Shown: positions 51,480 to 60,007 of the stretch, one piece after another | Position numbering within the stretch: the stretch's first letter is position 1 | How the letters are laid out: every line of letters starts with the position of its first letter | Origin: Lewinellaceae bacterium | GTDB lineage: Bacteria > Bacteroidota > Bacteroidia > Chitinophagales > Saprospiraceae | Reading direction: 5' to 3' | Length of the DNA: 64,000 bases | NCBI GenBank assembly: GCA_020636405.1 | Contig: JACJXW010000007.1 | Coordinates: 1 to 64,000 of the forward strand | Notes under the pieces: generated by a model | The model's input: only the letters and a program-made list of their open reading frames with translations | The model's database searches: none | Told to the model about the DNA's origin: nothing | Translations under genes and position numbers: made by a program

Positions 51480-51968
51480 ATGAAAAAGCTCATTCTGATG
51501 TTCTTTCTGGCTATTGCCGGCACGGCAGTAAGCCACGCCCAGGCCGCTAAAGCCTGCTGTGCCGGTAAGGACAAAACCGCCTGTACCAAAGAAGGCGCCG
51601 AAAAGGCCGCCTGCTGCGCAAAAGCCGATGCGACAGGCTGCGCCAAAATGGGGGCAGCCTCCACGGACACCGGTAATGCTACTACCGTAGCCGGCATCAC
51701 AACGGCAACCTTCAAAGTGTACGGCAATTGCGGCATGTGCAAGCGCAAGATAGAAGGCGCCTTGTCGGAAGTAAAAGGCATTGAATCCGCCAGCTGGGAC
51801 ATGGGCTCCAAGGCCATGACCGTTAAGTACGAAGCCGGCGCTGTCAACCTGGATGACATCAAGGCAAAGATCGCAGCGGTAGGCTACGATTCCGATACGC
51901 ACCGGGCGCCGGACGAAGTATACAACAACCTCCACGGTTGCTGCCAGTACGAACGGCCCAAGGGATAG
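51480..51968 (+). CDS. Exported heavy-metal-associated (HMA) domain protein with Cys-rich N-terminus
   Basis: 162 residues. Signal peptide MKKLILMFFLAIAGTAVSHA. Residues about 24-60 are a Cys-rich linker with CCAGKDKTAC, AACCAKADATGC. The HMA fold (about 78-145) begins TFKVYGNCGMCKRKIEGAL, in which the usual M-x-C-x-x-C is replaced by NCGMCK, so both cysteines remain, spaced by two residues; ESASWDMGSKAMTVKYE and IAAVGYDSD complete the ferredoxin-like fold. The end has HGCCQYERP. It probably binds Cu(I) in the periplasm and passes it to the CusCBA pump. Lies 29 bases after the BNR gene. Confidence 0.88.
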   Translation: MKKLILMFFLAIAGTAVSHAQAAKACCAGKDKTACTKEGAEKAACCAKADATGCAKMGAASTDTGNATTVAGITTATFKVYGNCGMCKRKIEGALSEVKGIESASWDMGSKAMTVKYEAGAVNLDDIKAKIAAVGYDSDTHRAPDEVYNNLHGCCQYERPKG

Positions 51969-51975
51969 TTGCGTT

Positions 51976-52025
51976 CCGGGGGAACCGCATCGGCATACGG
52001 GAACTAAAAGATGCGTTTCCCCCGG
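51976..52025. promoter_or_regulatory. Strong intercistronic hairpin in the metal cassette
   Basis: ccgggggaaccgcat (51976-51990) pairs with atgcgtttcccccgg (52011-52025) at 14 of 15 positions with a 20-base loop. No T-run follows, so it may stabilise or separate the messages rather than terminate. Confidence 0.6.
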
Positions 52026-52090
52026 TATCCGCCCATTGTAGAGGAAATTGAGATGAAAGTTATTCCATCAAAATAAAAACTGAGTAAAGC

Positions 52091-52372
52091 ATGAAATTCA
52101 GATTGATCTTTCTTTTTGCCGCCGCCCTGGCGCTGGCCTCCTGCGGCAGTAGTTCTGGTGAGGCACACAGCCATAACGGCGAAACACACAGCCACGAAGA
52201 AACCGCTACCAGCACCGAGACTCATACGGGCGGCAAGGAATACTCCTCGGCTTACATCTGCCCCATGCACTGCGAAGGCAGCGGCAGCAGCCAGCCCGGC
52301 ACCTGCCCCGTCTGCGGAATGGATTACGTGGCCAGGGCCGAGCACATCAAGGATGGGCATTCGCACGAGTAA
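52091..52372 (+). CDS. Heavy-metal-binding domain lipoprotein (93 aa)
   Basis: Lipoprotein signal MKFRLIFLFAAALALASC with Cys18. A His-rich linker follows (EAHSHNGETHSHEETATS), then the heavy-metal-binding module YICPMHCEGSGSSQPGTCPV with CGMDY, the same C-P-M-H ... C-P-x-C-x-M pattern as in the CusB N-terminus. It ends in GHSHE. Such small proteins are common at the end of Bacteroidota metal-resistance operons and may act as periplasmic metal sponges or chaperones. Last gene of the cassette; a hairpin follows at 52405. Confidence 0.88.
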   Translation: MKFRLIFLFAAALALASCGSSSGEAHSHNGETHSHEETATSTETHTGGKEYSSAYICPMHCEGSGSSQPGTCPVCGMDYVARAEHIKDGHSHE

Positions 52373-52404
52373 ACATCCCGAATTTCAGGAAGAGAGGCTT
52401 AGCG

Positions 52405-52455
52405 TTTGTTGCGAGGTGCGAGTTGCCGGGTTGGCTAACGCGCATCCGCAACAAA
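52405..52455. terminator. Hairpin between the metal cassette and modA (convergent)
   Basis: tttgttgcgaggtgcg pairs with cgcatccgcaacaaa across about 20 bases of loop, giving a stem of about 14 bp with one bulge. It can end both the plus-strand cassette and the minus-strand modA. Confidence 0.5.
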
Positions 52456-52525
52456 TTGGCCTTGAAGATTCAATAAACCAGTAACGGCCCCTTCCAATGC
52501 AGGGAAAACCCGGGATGAACGGTGT

Positions 52526-53335
52526 TCATTCCTCCCCTCTTCCTTCTTCCGGCAAACCATAACCATACCGTTCTAAGACCTTTCGGCCTTTTTCTGAGAA
52601 CATAAATTCCAAGAATCTGCTGCTTTCCTCCGGATGGTTATCCTGCCCGTAGGAAGTGGCCACTGCGGCCTGCCCGATCGGCTGGTAAGCCTCGGCCGGA
52701 AGCTCAACCCATTTGCCTTTACCCGTCATTTCCGGGCTTAGCACCACTGATTTTGCGGTAATGCCCGCCTCTACCGCTCCTGCCAGAATGTACTGATTCG
52801 TTTGTGCGATGCTTTCCCCGTAAGCCAGTTTTGGTTCGATGGCTTCGTACACTCCGTAATATTTGAAATAATTGATGGCTTGTTCCCCGTAGGGTGCATT
52901 CCGGGGGTTGGCAATGGCCACCTTGCGGATGGGGCCTTCGAGGAGAAAATCAGGCCTTGGCGACAGTTCCAACGCTTCCCTCATCGTCCACAGAACGAGC
53001 GCGCCATAAGCATAAATACGTGGACGGCCGGCTGCTTTCCCTTCCTGGGCCACAGCTTCCGGATATTTCACATCCGCGGAGACCAGCACGCTGTATGGCG
53101 CTCCCTGCAAGATCTGGGCCGCGAGCTTTCCCGAGGAACTGACCACTACATTCACTTCAATGCCGGTTTCTTCTTCAAATTTTTTTTCCAGTTCCTCCAT
53201 CGCAAACTGCACATTGGCGGCGGCGGCTACGGTGATCGGCCGCGCTCTTTTTTTACCGGCTTCTGGTTCCCGGGAACCGGAACACTGCAGCGATAAAACA
53301 CTTAAAGCAAAGGCCAGAAAAAGTAGTTTTTTCAT
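52526..53335 (-). CDS. modA: Molybdate-type ABC transporter substrate-binding lipoprotein
   Basis: Start ATG 53335 (MKKLLFLAFALSVLSLQC, lipid-anchored Cys18); the frame extends to 53362 without signal character. The 269 residues form a ModA-like bilobed binding protein: PITVAAAANVQFAMEELEKK, EVNVVVSSSGKLAAQILQGA with the oxyanion-binding Ser cluster, YSVLVSADVKYPEAVAQEG, KVAIANPRNAPYGEQAI and AGITAKSVVLSPEM. It captures molybdate or tungstate in the periplasm. No permease (ModB) or ATPase (ModC) gene is next to it in this window. Confidence 0.9.
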   Translation of the reverse strand: MKKLLFLAFALSVLSLQCSGSREPEAGKKRARPITVAAAANVQFAMEELEKKFEEETGIEVNVVVSSSGKLAAQILQGAPYSVLVSADVKYPEAVAQEGKAAGRPRIYAYGALVLWTMREALELSPRPDFLLEGPIRKVAIANPRNAPYGEQAINYFKYYGVYEAIEPKLAYGESIAQTNQYILAGAVEAGITAKSVVLSPEMTGKGKWVELPAEAYQPIGQAAVATSYGQDNHPEESSRFLEFMFSEKGRKVLERYGYGLPEEGRGEE

Positions 53336-53399
53336 CTTTATAATGCAAGAAGGGCACACCAAATGGCGTGCCCTCCGGATAACGAGAATATCTTATTAT

Positions 53400-55079
53400 C
53401 TAACGCGCATACGAGATGGCGCGCTTTTCGCGGATCACCGTCACTTTGATCTGGCCGGGGTACTGCATCTCATCCTGTATCTTCTGGGAGATCATGAAGG
53501 AGAGGTCGTCGGCGTACTGGTCGGTCACCTTTTCAGACTCTACAATGACGCGCAGTTCGCGGCCGGCCTGCATGGCGTAGGCTTTCTGAACGCCGTCGTG
53601 CGCCATGGCCAGTTCTTCCAGCTCGCCAATGCGCTTGAGATAGCTCTCCAGGATCTCGCGGCGGGCGCCGGGGCGGGCGCCGGAAATGGCGTCGCAGGCC
53701 TGGACGATCGGAGAGATGATGTTGTTCATCTCCACTTCGTCGTGGTGGGCGCCCACGGCATTGCAAACGATGGGGTGCTCCTTGTATTTTTCGCAGAGCT
53801 TCATACCCAGGATAGCGTGGGAGAGTTCGGTCTCCTCCTCGGCCACTTTGCCAATATCGTGCAGCAGGCCGGCTCGTTTGGCCATTTTGGCCTGTTTCGG
53901 GCTCAGGCCCAGCTCTGCCGCCATGATGGCGCACAAATTAGCCGTTTCGATGGAGTGCTTGAGCAGGTTTTGTCCGTAGGATGAGCGGAAGCGCATACGG
54001 CCCACCATCTTGACCAGGTAGGCATCCAGGCCGTGCAGGTCCAGGTCGATCACCGTGCGCTCGCCGATCTCGACGATCTGCTCGTCCAGTTGCTTGCGCA
54101 CTTTGGCAACAACTTCTTCGATGCGGGCGGGGTGAATACGGCCGTCGGCCACCAGGCGCTTCAGTGCCAGGCGGGCCACTTCGCGGCGGATGGGGTCGAA
54201 GCTGGAAATGATGATGGCCTCCGGCGTGTCATCGACGACGATCTCTGCGCCGGTAGCCGCTTCCAATGCACGGATATTGCGGCCTTCCCGTCCGATGATC
54301 TGCCCTTTGAGGTCATCGGAGTCCAGGTTAAAGACCGAAACCGTATTTTCAATGGTGTATTCGGCGCACATGCGCTGAATGGTCTGGATGATGATCTTCT
54401 TGGCTTCCTTGTTAGCGGTCACTTTGGCCTGCTCGATCGTGCTCTTGACCAGTGCCATCGAATCGGTTTCCGCTTTGGCCTTAACCGCTTCCAGTAGTTG
54501 TTCTTTGGCTTCCGCTTCGGACAGGTTGGCCACTTTTTCCAGCTCTGTGATGAAGCGTTCGTTGGCGGCGTCCAGTTCCTCTTTTTTGCGGGCCATTACT
54601 TTTTGTTGCTTCTCCAGGTTTTCCCGAAGAGCGATAGCGTCGGCTTCGCGCTGCTCCAGGTCGGCCTGGATGGCATCCAGCGATTTGCTCCTTTCCTCCA
54701 GGCGGTCTTGTTTTTGCTTGATCTCCGACTCTATACCTTTAAACTCCACTTCTCTTTCCTTCAACTCGACCATTTGCTCCGCCTTGTGGGCCTCGAACTC
54801 GATCTTCAGGCGGTTGAACTTCTCTTTCGCCTCCTGGATCTTGCGTTGCTTGATGCGCTCGTTCTTGTTCTCGGCATTGGACAGCACCTTATCCGCTTTG
54901 GATTCAGCTTCTTCAACGATACGTTGGGCAGTCGCCCGGGCCTCCTTCACTTCCAGGTCCGCCTTGGCGTTCATCTCATCGATGTACTTCTGGTTGGCCT
55001 TTTGCGTCGTAGACCGAACAATAATATAGCCGACAATTACGCCTACAACCAGGCCGACGGCTCCAAATATTATTTCCAT
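53400..55079 (-). CDS. rny: Ribonuclease Y
   Basis: Membrane-anchored endoribonuclease that starts mRNA decay. The 559 residues show the standard layout. N-terminal helix IIFGAVGLVVGVIVGYIIV, a long coiled coil (about 30-200, rich in E/K/Q), KH RNA-binding domain with IIGREGRNIRALEAATGAEI near 265, and the HD domain with AGLLHDIGKVAEEE (His-Asp metal pair) near 370 and AHHDEVEMNNIISPIVQACD. The C-terminus carries YAMQAGRELRVIVESEKVTD. It is the last gene of the pheT - coiled-coil - zapA - rny series, after a 206-bp gap that may hold a structured RNA. Confidence 0.96.
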   Translation of the reverse strand: MEIIFGAVGLVVGVIVGYIIVRSTTQKANQKYIDEMNAKADLEVKEARATAQRIVEEAESKADKVLSNAENKNERIKQRKIQEAKEKFNRLKIEFEAHKAEQMVELKEREVEFKGIESEIKQKQDRLEERSKSLDAIQADLEQREADAIALRENLEKQQKVMARKKEELDAANERFITELEKVANLSEAEAKEQLLEAVKAKAETDSMALVKSTIEQAKVTANKEAKKIIIQTIQRMCAEYTIENTVSVFNLDSDDLKGQIIGREGRNIRALEAATGAEIVVDDTPEAIIISSFDPIRREVARLALKRLVADGRIHPARIEEVVAKVRKQLDEQIVEIGERTVIDLDLHGLDAYLVKMVGRMRFRSSYGQNLLKHSIETANLCAIMAAELGLSPKQAKMAKRAGLLHDIGKVAEEETELSHAILGMKLCEKYKEHPIVCNAVGAHHDEVEMNNIISPIVQACDAISGARPGARREILESYLKRIGELEELAMAHDGVQKAYAMQAGRELRVIVESEKVTDQYADDLSFMISQKIQDEMQYPGQIKVTVIREKRAISYAR

Positions 55080-55285
55080 AATGTTTTTGTTTTAGGGGAT
55101 GATGCGAAAAGCGGCGATTGCTTTTCCTCATTCCCGGCAAAATGATTGTAAAAAGCCGGACAGCGGCAGCGAGAGGAAAATTGGCGGGGATGAGGACGTT
55201 CATTTGTCGGTTGGCTATTGCTGGGTTGGCGGGCCTGCCCAGCCTGGCAAACAACCTTCAACAGGTAACAAATAACGAACCTTCA
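55080..55285 (-). ncRNA. Possible structured RNA (6S-like position) between zapA and rny
   Basis: On the minus strand cctcatccccg and cgggaatgagg (10 of 11 pairs) enclose about 50 bases, and a ggctgggcaggcccgccaac/gttgg-type segment pairs upstream. In several bacteria the 6S RNA gene lies beside zapA, but I cannot confirm the 6S central bubble here. Confidence 0.25.
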
Positions 55286-55588
55286 TCACGCCAGGAGCCG
55301 GTCGAGCAGGGCATCCAGATTGGCAAGCTTGGCAGAAAAGGCAGGGTCGTTGGCAACTGCCTGTTTGGCTTTGTGCAGGTCTACCGCATAGGTCAGGAGC
55401 GCCATCGAAAGGCAGTCCTGTTTATCCTTATTGGTATAGGTCAACTGGAAGCGGTTTACCTTCTCGTTGACCTCATTGACGATCTTCCGGATAGCAGGCT
55501 CATCAGATGCGTCGATCTTTAAAGGATAGGGCCTGCTGGCAATTAATACCGTTATATGCTTCGTCTCTTTTTCCTGCACTCCACTCAT
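55286..55588 (-). CDS. zapA: Cell division protein ZapA
   Basis: Start ATG 55588 (MSGVQEKETKHITVLIASRP), where ZapA proteins begin; an upstream TTG at 55615 would overlap the coiled-coil gene. The 100-residue protein has the short N-terminal beta sheet (HITVLIASRPYPLKID), the RKIVNEVNEKVNRFQ helix and a long C-terminal helix (LSMALLTYAVDLHKAKQAVA). ZapA cross-links FtsZ filaments at the division ring. It lies 4 bases after the coiled-coil gene, so the two are surely co-translated. Confidence 0.9.
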   Translation of the reverse strand: MSGVQEKETKHITVLIASRPYPLKIDASDEPAIRKIVNEVNEKVNRFQLTYTNKDKQDCLSMALLTYAVDLHKAKQAVANDPAFSAKLANLDALLDRLLA

Positions 55589-55592
55589 AACT

Positions 55593-55889
55593 TTAATGCT
55601 TGCGCAACCATTCAATACATTGACTGATTTCCTGGATGTATTGATCGAGCTGGTCTTTCAGCTCTGTTGAATGCTCGGGTTGCTCTTCCCGCTGCAAGTC
55701 CAGTACTCGCTGCGTCTTCTCGAGCTTATCTTTCAAAGCGCCGGCTGTTCCTTTTTGGCGGTCCAGCTCAGCTTTCAATTGTTTGTTGTCTTCCTGTAAG
55801 GCGGCGTTTTCCCTTTGGATGCGCTCCATTTTGAGCGCCAGCTGCCTCACCTTGAGCTCAATGCTCTCGATTTGCTCTGATAAGTCCAT
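55593..55889 (-). CDS. Short coiled-coil protein upstream of zapA
   Basis: 98 residues, almost entirely heptad-patterned: EQIESIELKVRQLALKMERI, ENAALQEDNKQLKAELDRQK and LKDKLEKTQRVLDLQ, then SQCIEWLRKH. No signal or membrane helix. It occupies the position where Bacteroidota encode a ZapB-like partner directly before zapA, so a role in FtsZ-ring assembly is likely (inference from composition and adjacency). The zapA start is 4 bases after its stop; the pheT stop lies 91 bases upstream. Confidence 0.7.
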   Translation of the reverse strand: MDLSEQIESIELKVRQLALKMERIQRENAALQEDNKQLKAELDRQKGTAGALKDKLEKTQRVLDLQREEQPEHSTELKDQLDQYIQEISQCIEWLRKH

Positions 55890-55980
55890 TTTGGGATGTT
55901 ATATTCGAAAACCAGATGGGCCGTCTACCGCAAAAGGTAGGCCATATAGCAATCCAGCCATATAACAATCCAACAATCTC

Positions 55981-58431
55981 TTACCGCCGGATCGACGCTC
56001 CCAATTCCGACTCGTAAGCTTCAATCAGTTTGTTGACAACCTTATCAACTTCTTTATCCATCAGCGTTTTCGTAGGATCCCCGAAAATGAAGCTGACGGC
56101 GTAGGACTTTTTGCCCTTGCCCAGTTGCTCTTCATTCTCGTAAACGTCGAAGAGGTTGATGTCCTGAATGAGCTTCTTGCCGACTTTTCTGGCTATCGCC
56201 ACAATATCACTAAATTTTACGGAATTATCAATAACCAACGCCAAATCCCGCCGCACGGTAAAGAATTTGCTTAGCTCCTGGTATTCGATCTTGTGCTTGC
56301 GCACGGCCTTGAGCAGTGTATCCCAGTTAAAATCAGCGTAATAGACGCTGCTGCGGATGTCCATCTGCTTGCACAGGCGGGGCGACACCTTGCCGAACTG
56401 CACCAGCACCTGCTGGCCGCGGTGGTATTGCATGCCGAAGGCGAAAGTTTCGTCGTTGATGGCCGTTTCCTGGTAGCTGTTCAGGCCCAGGCGGGCGAGC
56501 ACCTTGCTCACGATGGCCTTGATGCTGTAGTAGTCGGCGTCGCCCTTGCGGTTGTCCAGCCAGCTCTCCGGGTAGCGCTCGCCGGCCATGAACAGGCTGA
56601 GGTGGCGCTGCTCGTCAATGCCCTGCTCGCCGTGGCGGTAGGTACGCCCGAACTCGAAAAGTTTCAGGTCGGCCTGCTGTCGGTTCTGATTGTGCAGAAC
56701 GGCGTTCAGTCCGCTGATGAGCATATCCGGGCGCATAATGTCGAGCTGAACGTTGGAGGTGTTGTGGATGTAAACCAGTTCTTCCTCCCCGACGCTCTTG
56801 TATATCTCCTTGTAAAAGCGCGACTCAGACAGAGAAAGCGCCATCATTTCGTGGAAACCGTTGCCGACGAGGTAATCCCCCACGGTATTGCGCAATTCGT
56901 CCGGGTCGGGCTTCGGCGCAATATTGATGCCGGTCTTGACCTGTTCCGGGATGGGCACCTTGTTGTACCCATAGATCCGCAGGACTTCTTCGATCACATC
57001 GGCTTCGCGAGTGACATCCGATTTGTTGGTGGGGACGGAAACGGTAAAACTTTCCTCACTGTCGGAAAGCACTTTCATCTCCAGCGCCTCCAGAATGCTG
57101 TGCACTTCTTCGCGGGGGATCGGAATGCCGATCAGGCGGTCGATGTGGGCGTACTTGACCAGCACCTGCGCCGGATTGGCCGGTTCCGGATAAATATCCA
57201 CTACCTCGCTTGCGATCTCTCCGCCGCCCAGTTCCTTCATCAGCAGGGCGGCCCGTTTGAGGGCATACAGGGCAATATTGGGGTCGCTGCCTTTTTCGAA
57301 CACCTTGGCCGCATCCGTGCGCAGGTTGTGCCCCATGCTGGTGCGGCGGATCCACTTCGGGTTGAAGTGGGCCGATTCGAGGAAGATATCGGTAGTGTCG
57401 TCTTTGACGCCGGAATTGATGCCTCCGTAAACGCCCCCGATACACATGCCTTGTGCCTGGCCATTACAGATCATGAGGTCTTCGCCGGTGAGCTCGCGTT
57501 CCACCTCATCGAGAGTGGTGAACTTGGTGCCTTTGGGTAAAGCCTTGACGATGACCTTATTGCCGGTAACCTGCCGGAGGTCGAAAGCGTGGAGCGGCTG
57601 CCCCAGCTCGTGCAGGATAAAGTTGGTAATGTCCACCATATTGTTGATGGGGCGCAGGCCGATGGACAGCAGCCGGTTGCGCAGCCAGGCCGGCGATTCA
57701 CCCACGGTGATGCCTTTGATGGTTACGCCGGCGTAGCGGGGGCAGGCTTCGGGGTCCTCTACCACTACCTCCACCGGGAGGCTATTGTTGTCGGGTTTGA
57801 AATTGTCCACCTTCGGCAAACGGACTTCGCCGCTGTGGCCATGGTTGATCTTCAGGTAGGCGGCTACGTCCTTGGCCACGCCGATGTGGTTGGTCGCATC
57901 CGAACGATTGGGCGTCAGGCCGATCTCGTAAACGACGTCCGTCTCGATCTTGAAATACTCGCGGGCGGTAGTGCCGATGGGTATATCGCTGGGCAGCACC
58001 ACAATGCCGCTGTGGTCTTCCCCGATGCCCAGTTCATCCTCCGAGCAGATCATCCCTTCTGAAACCTCTCCACGGATCTTGCCCTTTTTCAGCACTAAGG
58101 GTTCTTCACTATTGATGGGGTAGAGCGTGGTGCCGGCAGTAGCCACCAAAACGGTCTGCCCGGCGGCCACATTGGAGGCGCCGCAGATGATCTGCAGGGG
58201 CCCGTCGCCGTTGCCGATGTCTACTTTGGTGAGCGACAAGCGGTCGGCGTTGGGGTGCCTGCCGCACTCCAGCACTTTACCTACCACTACCCCTTCGAGG
58301 CCTCCCTTGAGGGTTTCCTCCTGTTCCATCCCTTCCACCTCCAGCCCGATGCCGGTGAGGATCTCGGAGAGTTCTTCCGGGCTGAGGTTTATATCGAGGT
58401 ATTGTTTGAGCCAGTTCAGCGATACTTTCAT
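55981..58431 (-). CDS. pheT: Phenylalanine-tRNA ligase beta subunit
   Basis: With PheS it forms the (alpha-beta)2 enzyme that charges tRNA-Phe. The 816-residue length is typical. Order: N-terminal MKVSLNWLKQYLDI, tRNA-binding OB fold (about 40-150, VVVGKVLECGRHPNADRLSL, QIICGASNVAAGQ), B3/B4 editing domain (VYEIGLTPNRSDATNHIGVA; ILHELGQPLHAFDL), B5 (about 400-470), catalytic-like core (TVSVPTNKSDVTREADVIEE; YGYNKVP) and the C-terminal FDX-ACB anticodon-binding domain (FFTVRRDLALVIDNSV). pheS is not in the window. A perfect -7 box lies upstream at 58530-58523. Confidence 0.97.
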   Translation of the reverse strand: MKVSLNWLKQYLDINLSPEELSEILTGIGLEVEGMEQEETLKGGLEGVVVGKVLECGRHPNADRLSLTKVDIGNGDGPLQIICGASNVAAGQTVLVATAGTTLYPINSEEPLVLKKGKIRGEVSEGMICSEDELGIGEDHSGIVVLPSDIPIGTTAREYFKIETDVVYEIGLTPNRSDATNHIGVAKDVAAYLKINHGHSGEVRLPKVDNFKPDNNSLPVEVVVEDPEACPRYAGVTIKGITVGESPAWLRNRLLSIGLRPINNMVDITNFILHELGQPLHAFDLRQVTGNKVIVKALPKGTKFTTLDEVERELTGEDLMICNGQAQGMCIGGVYGGINSGVKDDTTDIFLESAHFNPKWIRRTSMGHNLRTDAAKVFEKGSDPNIALYALKRAALLMKELGGGEIASEVVDIYPEPANPAQVLVKYAHIDRLIGIPIPREEVHSILEALEMKVLSDSEESFTVSVPTNKSDVTREADVIEEVLRIYGYNKVPIPEQVKTGINIAPKPDPDELRNTVGDYLVGNGFHEMMALSLSESRFYKEIYKSVGEEELVYIHNTSNVQLDIMRPDMLISGLNAVLHNQNRQQADLKLFEFGRTYRHGEQGIDEQRHLSLFMAGERYPESWLDNRKGDADYYSIKAIVSKVLARLGLNSYQETAINDETFAFGMQYHRGQQVLVQFGKVSPRLCKQMDIRSSVYYADFNWDTLLKAVRKHKIEYQELSKFFTVRRDLALVIDNSVKFSDIVAIARKVGKKLIQDINLFDVYENEEQLGKGKKSYAVSFIFGDPTKTLMDKEVDKVVNKLIEAYESELGASIRR

Positions 58432-58522
58432 GGTTGTTGGCTATTGTTGTTCTATTTACAGTCATTGCCGCCTATTTTAGTTCACAAAAACCCGATTTCG
58501 GGCGGCAGATTTTTTCAGGGCA

Positions 58523-58530
58523 CAAAGATA
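58523..58530 (-). promoter_or_regulatory. Promoter -7 box of the pheT operon
   Basis: Minus-strand TATCTTTG is an exact and commonly seen form of the Bacteroidota -7 consensus, 92 bases upstream of the pheT ATG. Confidence 0.6.
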
Positions 58531-58662
58531 GGGATTTATGAGGTAATCTGTTTTTGTAAAAATAAGCGTATTTTCGCAGCCATACACCCAAAGTACTGAA
58601 CCTACCCCGCCATCTAATTGTAAAGAATAAACCGACTATACTCCTAACTAAATAATAAGCCA

Positions 58663-59850
58663 ATGTTTTTTGAACTAACCGAAGAGCAACTGGCCGTACA
58701 AGAAGCGGCCCGCGAATTTGCCCAGAAAGACCTCAAGCCCGGCGTGATCGAGCGCGACTCCAAAGGGGCCTACCCGAAAGAGGAAGTCCGCAAAATGGCG
58801 GAACTGGGCTTCATGGGCATGATGGCCTCCCCGGAATACGGGGGCGGCGGCATGGATACGCTTTCCTACGTACTGGCTATGGAGGAGATCTCCAAAGTGG
58901 ACAGCTCCTGCTCGGTCATCATGTCGGTAAACAATTCCCTGGTATGCTGGGGGCTCGAAACCTACGGCACCGAAGAACAAAAGGCCAAGTACCTGCCCAA
59001 ACTGGCCGCCGGCGAGTGGATCGGCGCTTTCTGCCTCTCCGAGCCGGAAGCGGGCAGCGACGCCACCAGCCAACGCACTACCGCCGTCGACATGGGCGAC
59101 CATTACCTGCTGAACGGCACCAAGAACTGGATCACCAACGGCGGCTCGTCTAATGTGCACCTCGTTATAGCCCAGACCCACCCGGAGGCCGGCCACCGCG
59201 GCATCAACGCCTTCATCGTAGAGACCGCATGGGACGGCGTGGCCATCGGCGCCAAGGAAGACAAACTGGGCATCCGCGCCTCAGACACCCATACCATCAT
59301 GTACAGCGATGTCAAAGTGCCCAAGGAGAACCGCATCGGAGAGGACGGCTTCGGCTTTAAATTCGCCATGAAGACCCTCAACGGCGGCCGCATCGGCATC
59401 GCCGCCCAGGCACTGGGCATCGCCGGAGGCGCCTACGAACTGGCACTGGAATATTCGAAGCAGCGCGAAGCCTTCGGAAAACCGATCAGCAAGCACCAGG
59501 CCATCGCCTTCAAACTGGCGGATATGGCCACGGAGATCGAAGCCGCCAAGCTGATGGTCTACCGCGCCGCCTGGCTGAAAGACCAGGGCATGGAATACGA
59601 CACGGCCAGCGCCATGGCCAAGCTATACGCCTCGGAAGTGGCCATGCGCCACACCATAGAAGCGGTACAGATACATGGAGGTTACGGCTACGTGAAGGAA
59701 TACCACGTCGAGCGCCTGATGCGCGACGCCAAGATCACCCAGATCTACGAAGGCACCTCCGAGATCCAGCGGATCGTCATCTCCCGGGCCATCCTGGAAG
59801 GGCAGTTGTACCTGCCGATATTCGGGAGCGCGATGGAGCAGAAGGCTTGA
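58663..59850 (+). CDS. Acyl-CoA dehydrogenase (short-chain type)
   Basis: 395 residues, FAD enzyme that oxidises acyl-CoA to enoyl-CoA, passing electrons to ETF. The N-terminal helical domain starts FELTEEQLAVQEAAREFAQK. The middle beta domain has GAFCLSEPEAGSDATSQRTT and NGTKNWITNGGSSNVHLVIA (flavin contacts). The C-terminal helical domain has RIGIAAQALGIAGGAYELAL, HQAIAFKLADMATEIEAAKL and QIHGGYGYVKEYHVERLMRD. It ends ITQIYEGTSEIQRIVISRAI, where the Glu of YEGTSE is the catalytic base position of the short-chain class. Residues are all present. Butyryl- or short branched-chain acyl-CoA is the likely substrate. Monocistronic, closed by the terminator at 59908. Confidence 0.95.
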   Translation: MFFELTEEQLAVQEAAREFAQKDLKPGVIERDSKGAYPKEEVRKMAELGFMGMMASPEYGGGGMDTLSYVLAMEEISKVDSSCSVIMSVNNSLVCWGLETYGTEEQKAKYLPKLAAGEWIGAFCLSEPEAGSDATSQRTTAVDMGDHYLLNGTKNWITNGGSSNVHLVIAQTHPEAGHRGINAFIVETAWDGVAIGAKEDKLGIRASDTHTIMYSDVKVPKENRIGEDGFGFKFAMKTLNGGRIGIAAQALGIAGGAYELALEYSKQREAFGKPISKHQAIAFKLADMATEIEAAKLMVYRAAWLKDQGMEYDTASAMAKLYASEVAMRHTIEAVQIHGGYGYVKEYHVERLMRDAKITQIYEGTSEIQRIVISRAILEGQLYLPIFGSAMEQKA

Positions 59851-59907
59851 GGAAGGCGGAAGTCGGAAGCCGGAAGGGTTCCCCTTCTTCTCCCCGCCAT
59901 TATCCGC

Positions 59908-59946
59908 AAAAAAAGCATCTGCCTGACGCAGGCGGATGCTTTTTTT
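59908..59946. terminator. Bidirectional terminator after the acyl-CoA dehydrogenase
   Basis: aaaaaaagcatctgcctg and caggcggatgcttttttt form a 17-18 bp stem with one mismatch and a 3-base loop, with A-run on the left and T-run on the right. Confidence 0.9.
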
Positions 59947-60007
59947 GTGATTCCGCCAACTACCTGGTGCATTTTGACGTTTGTATTATCTGTAGCAAAA
60001 ACCAAGA

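Noticed and set aside
56293..57540. 415-codon plus-strand frame opposite pheT
   Set aside because: Rich in Ala/Val/His/Asp as expected for the complement of pheT; no fold recognised.
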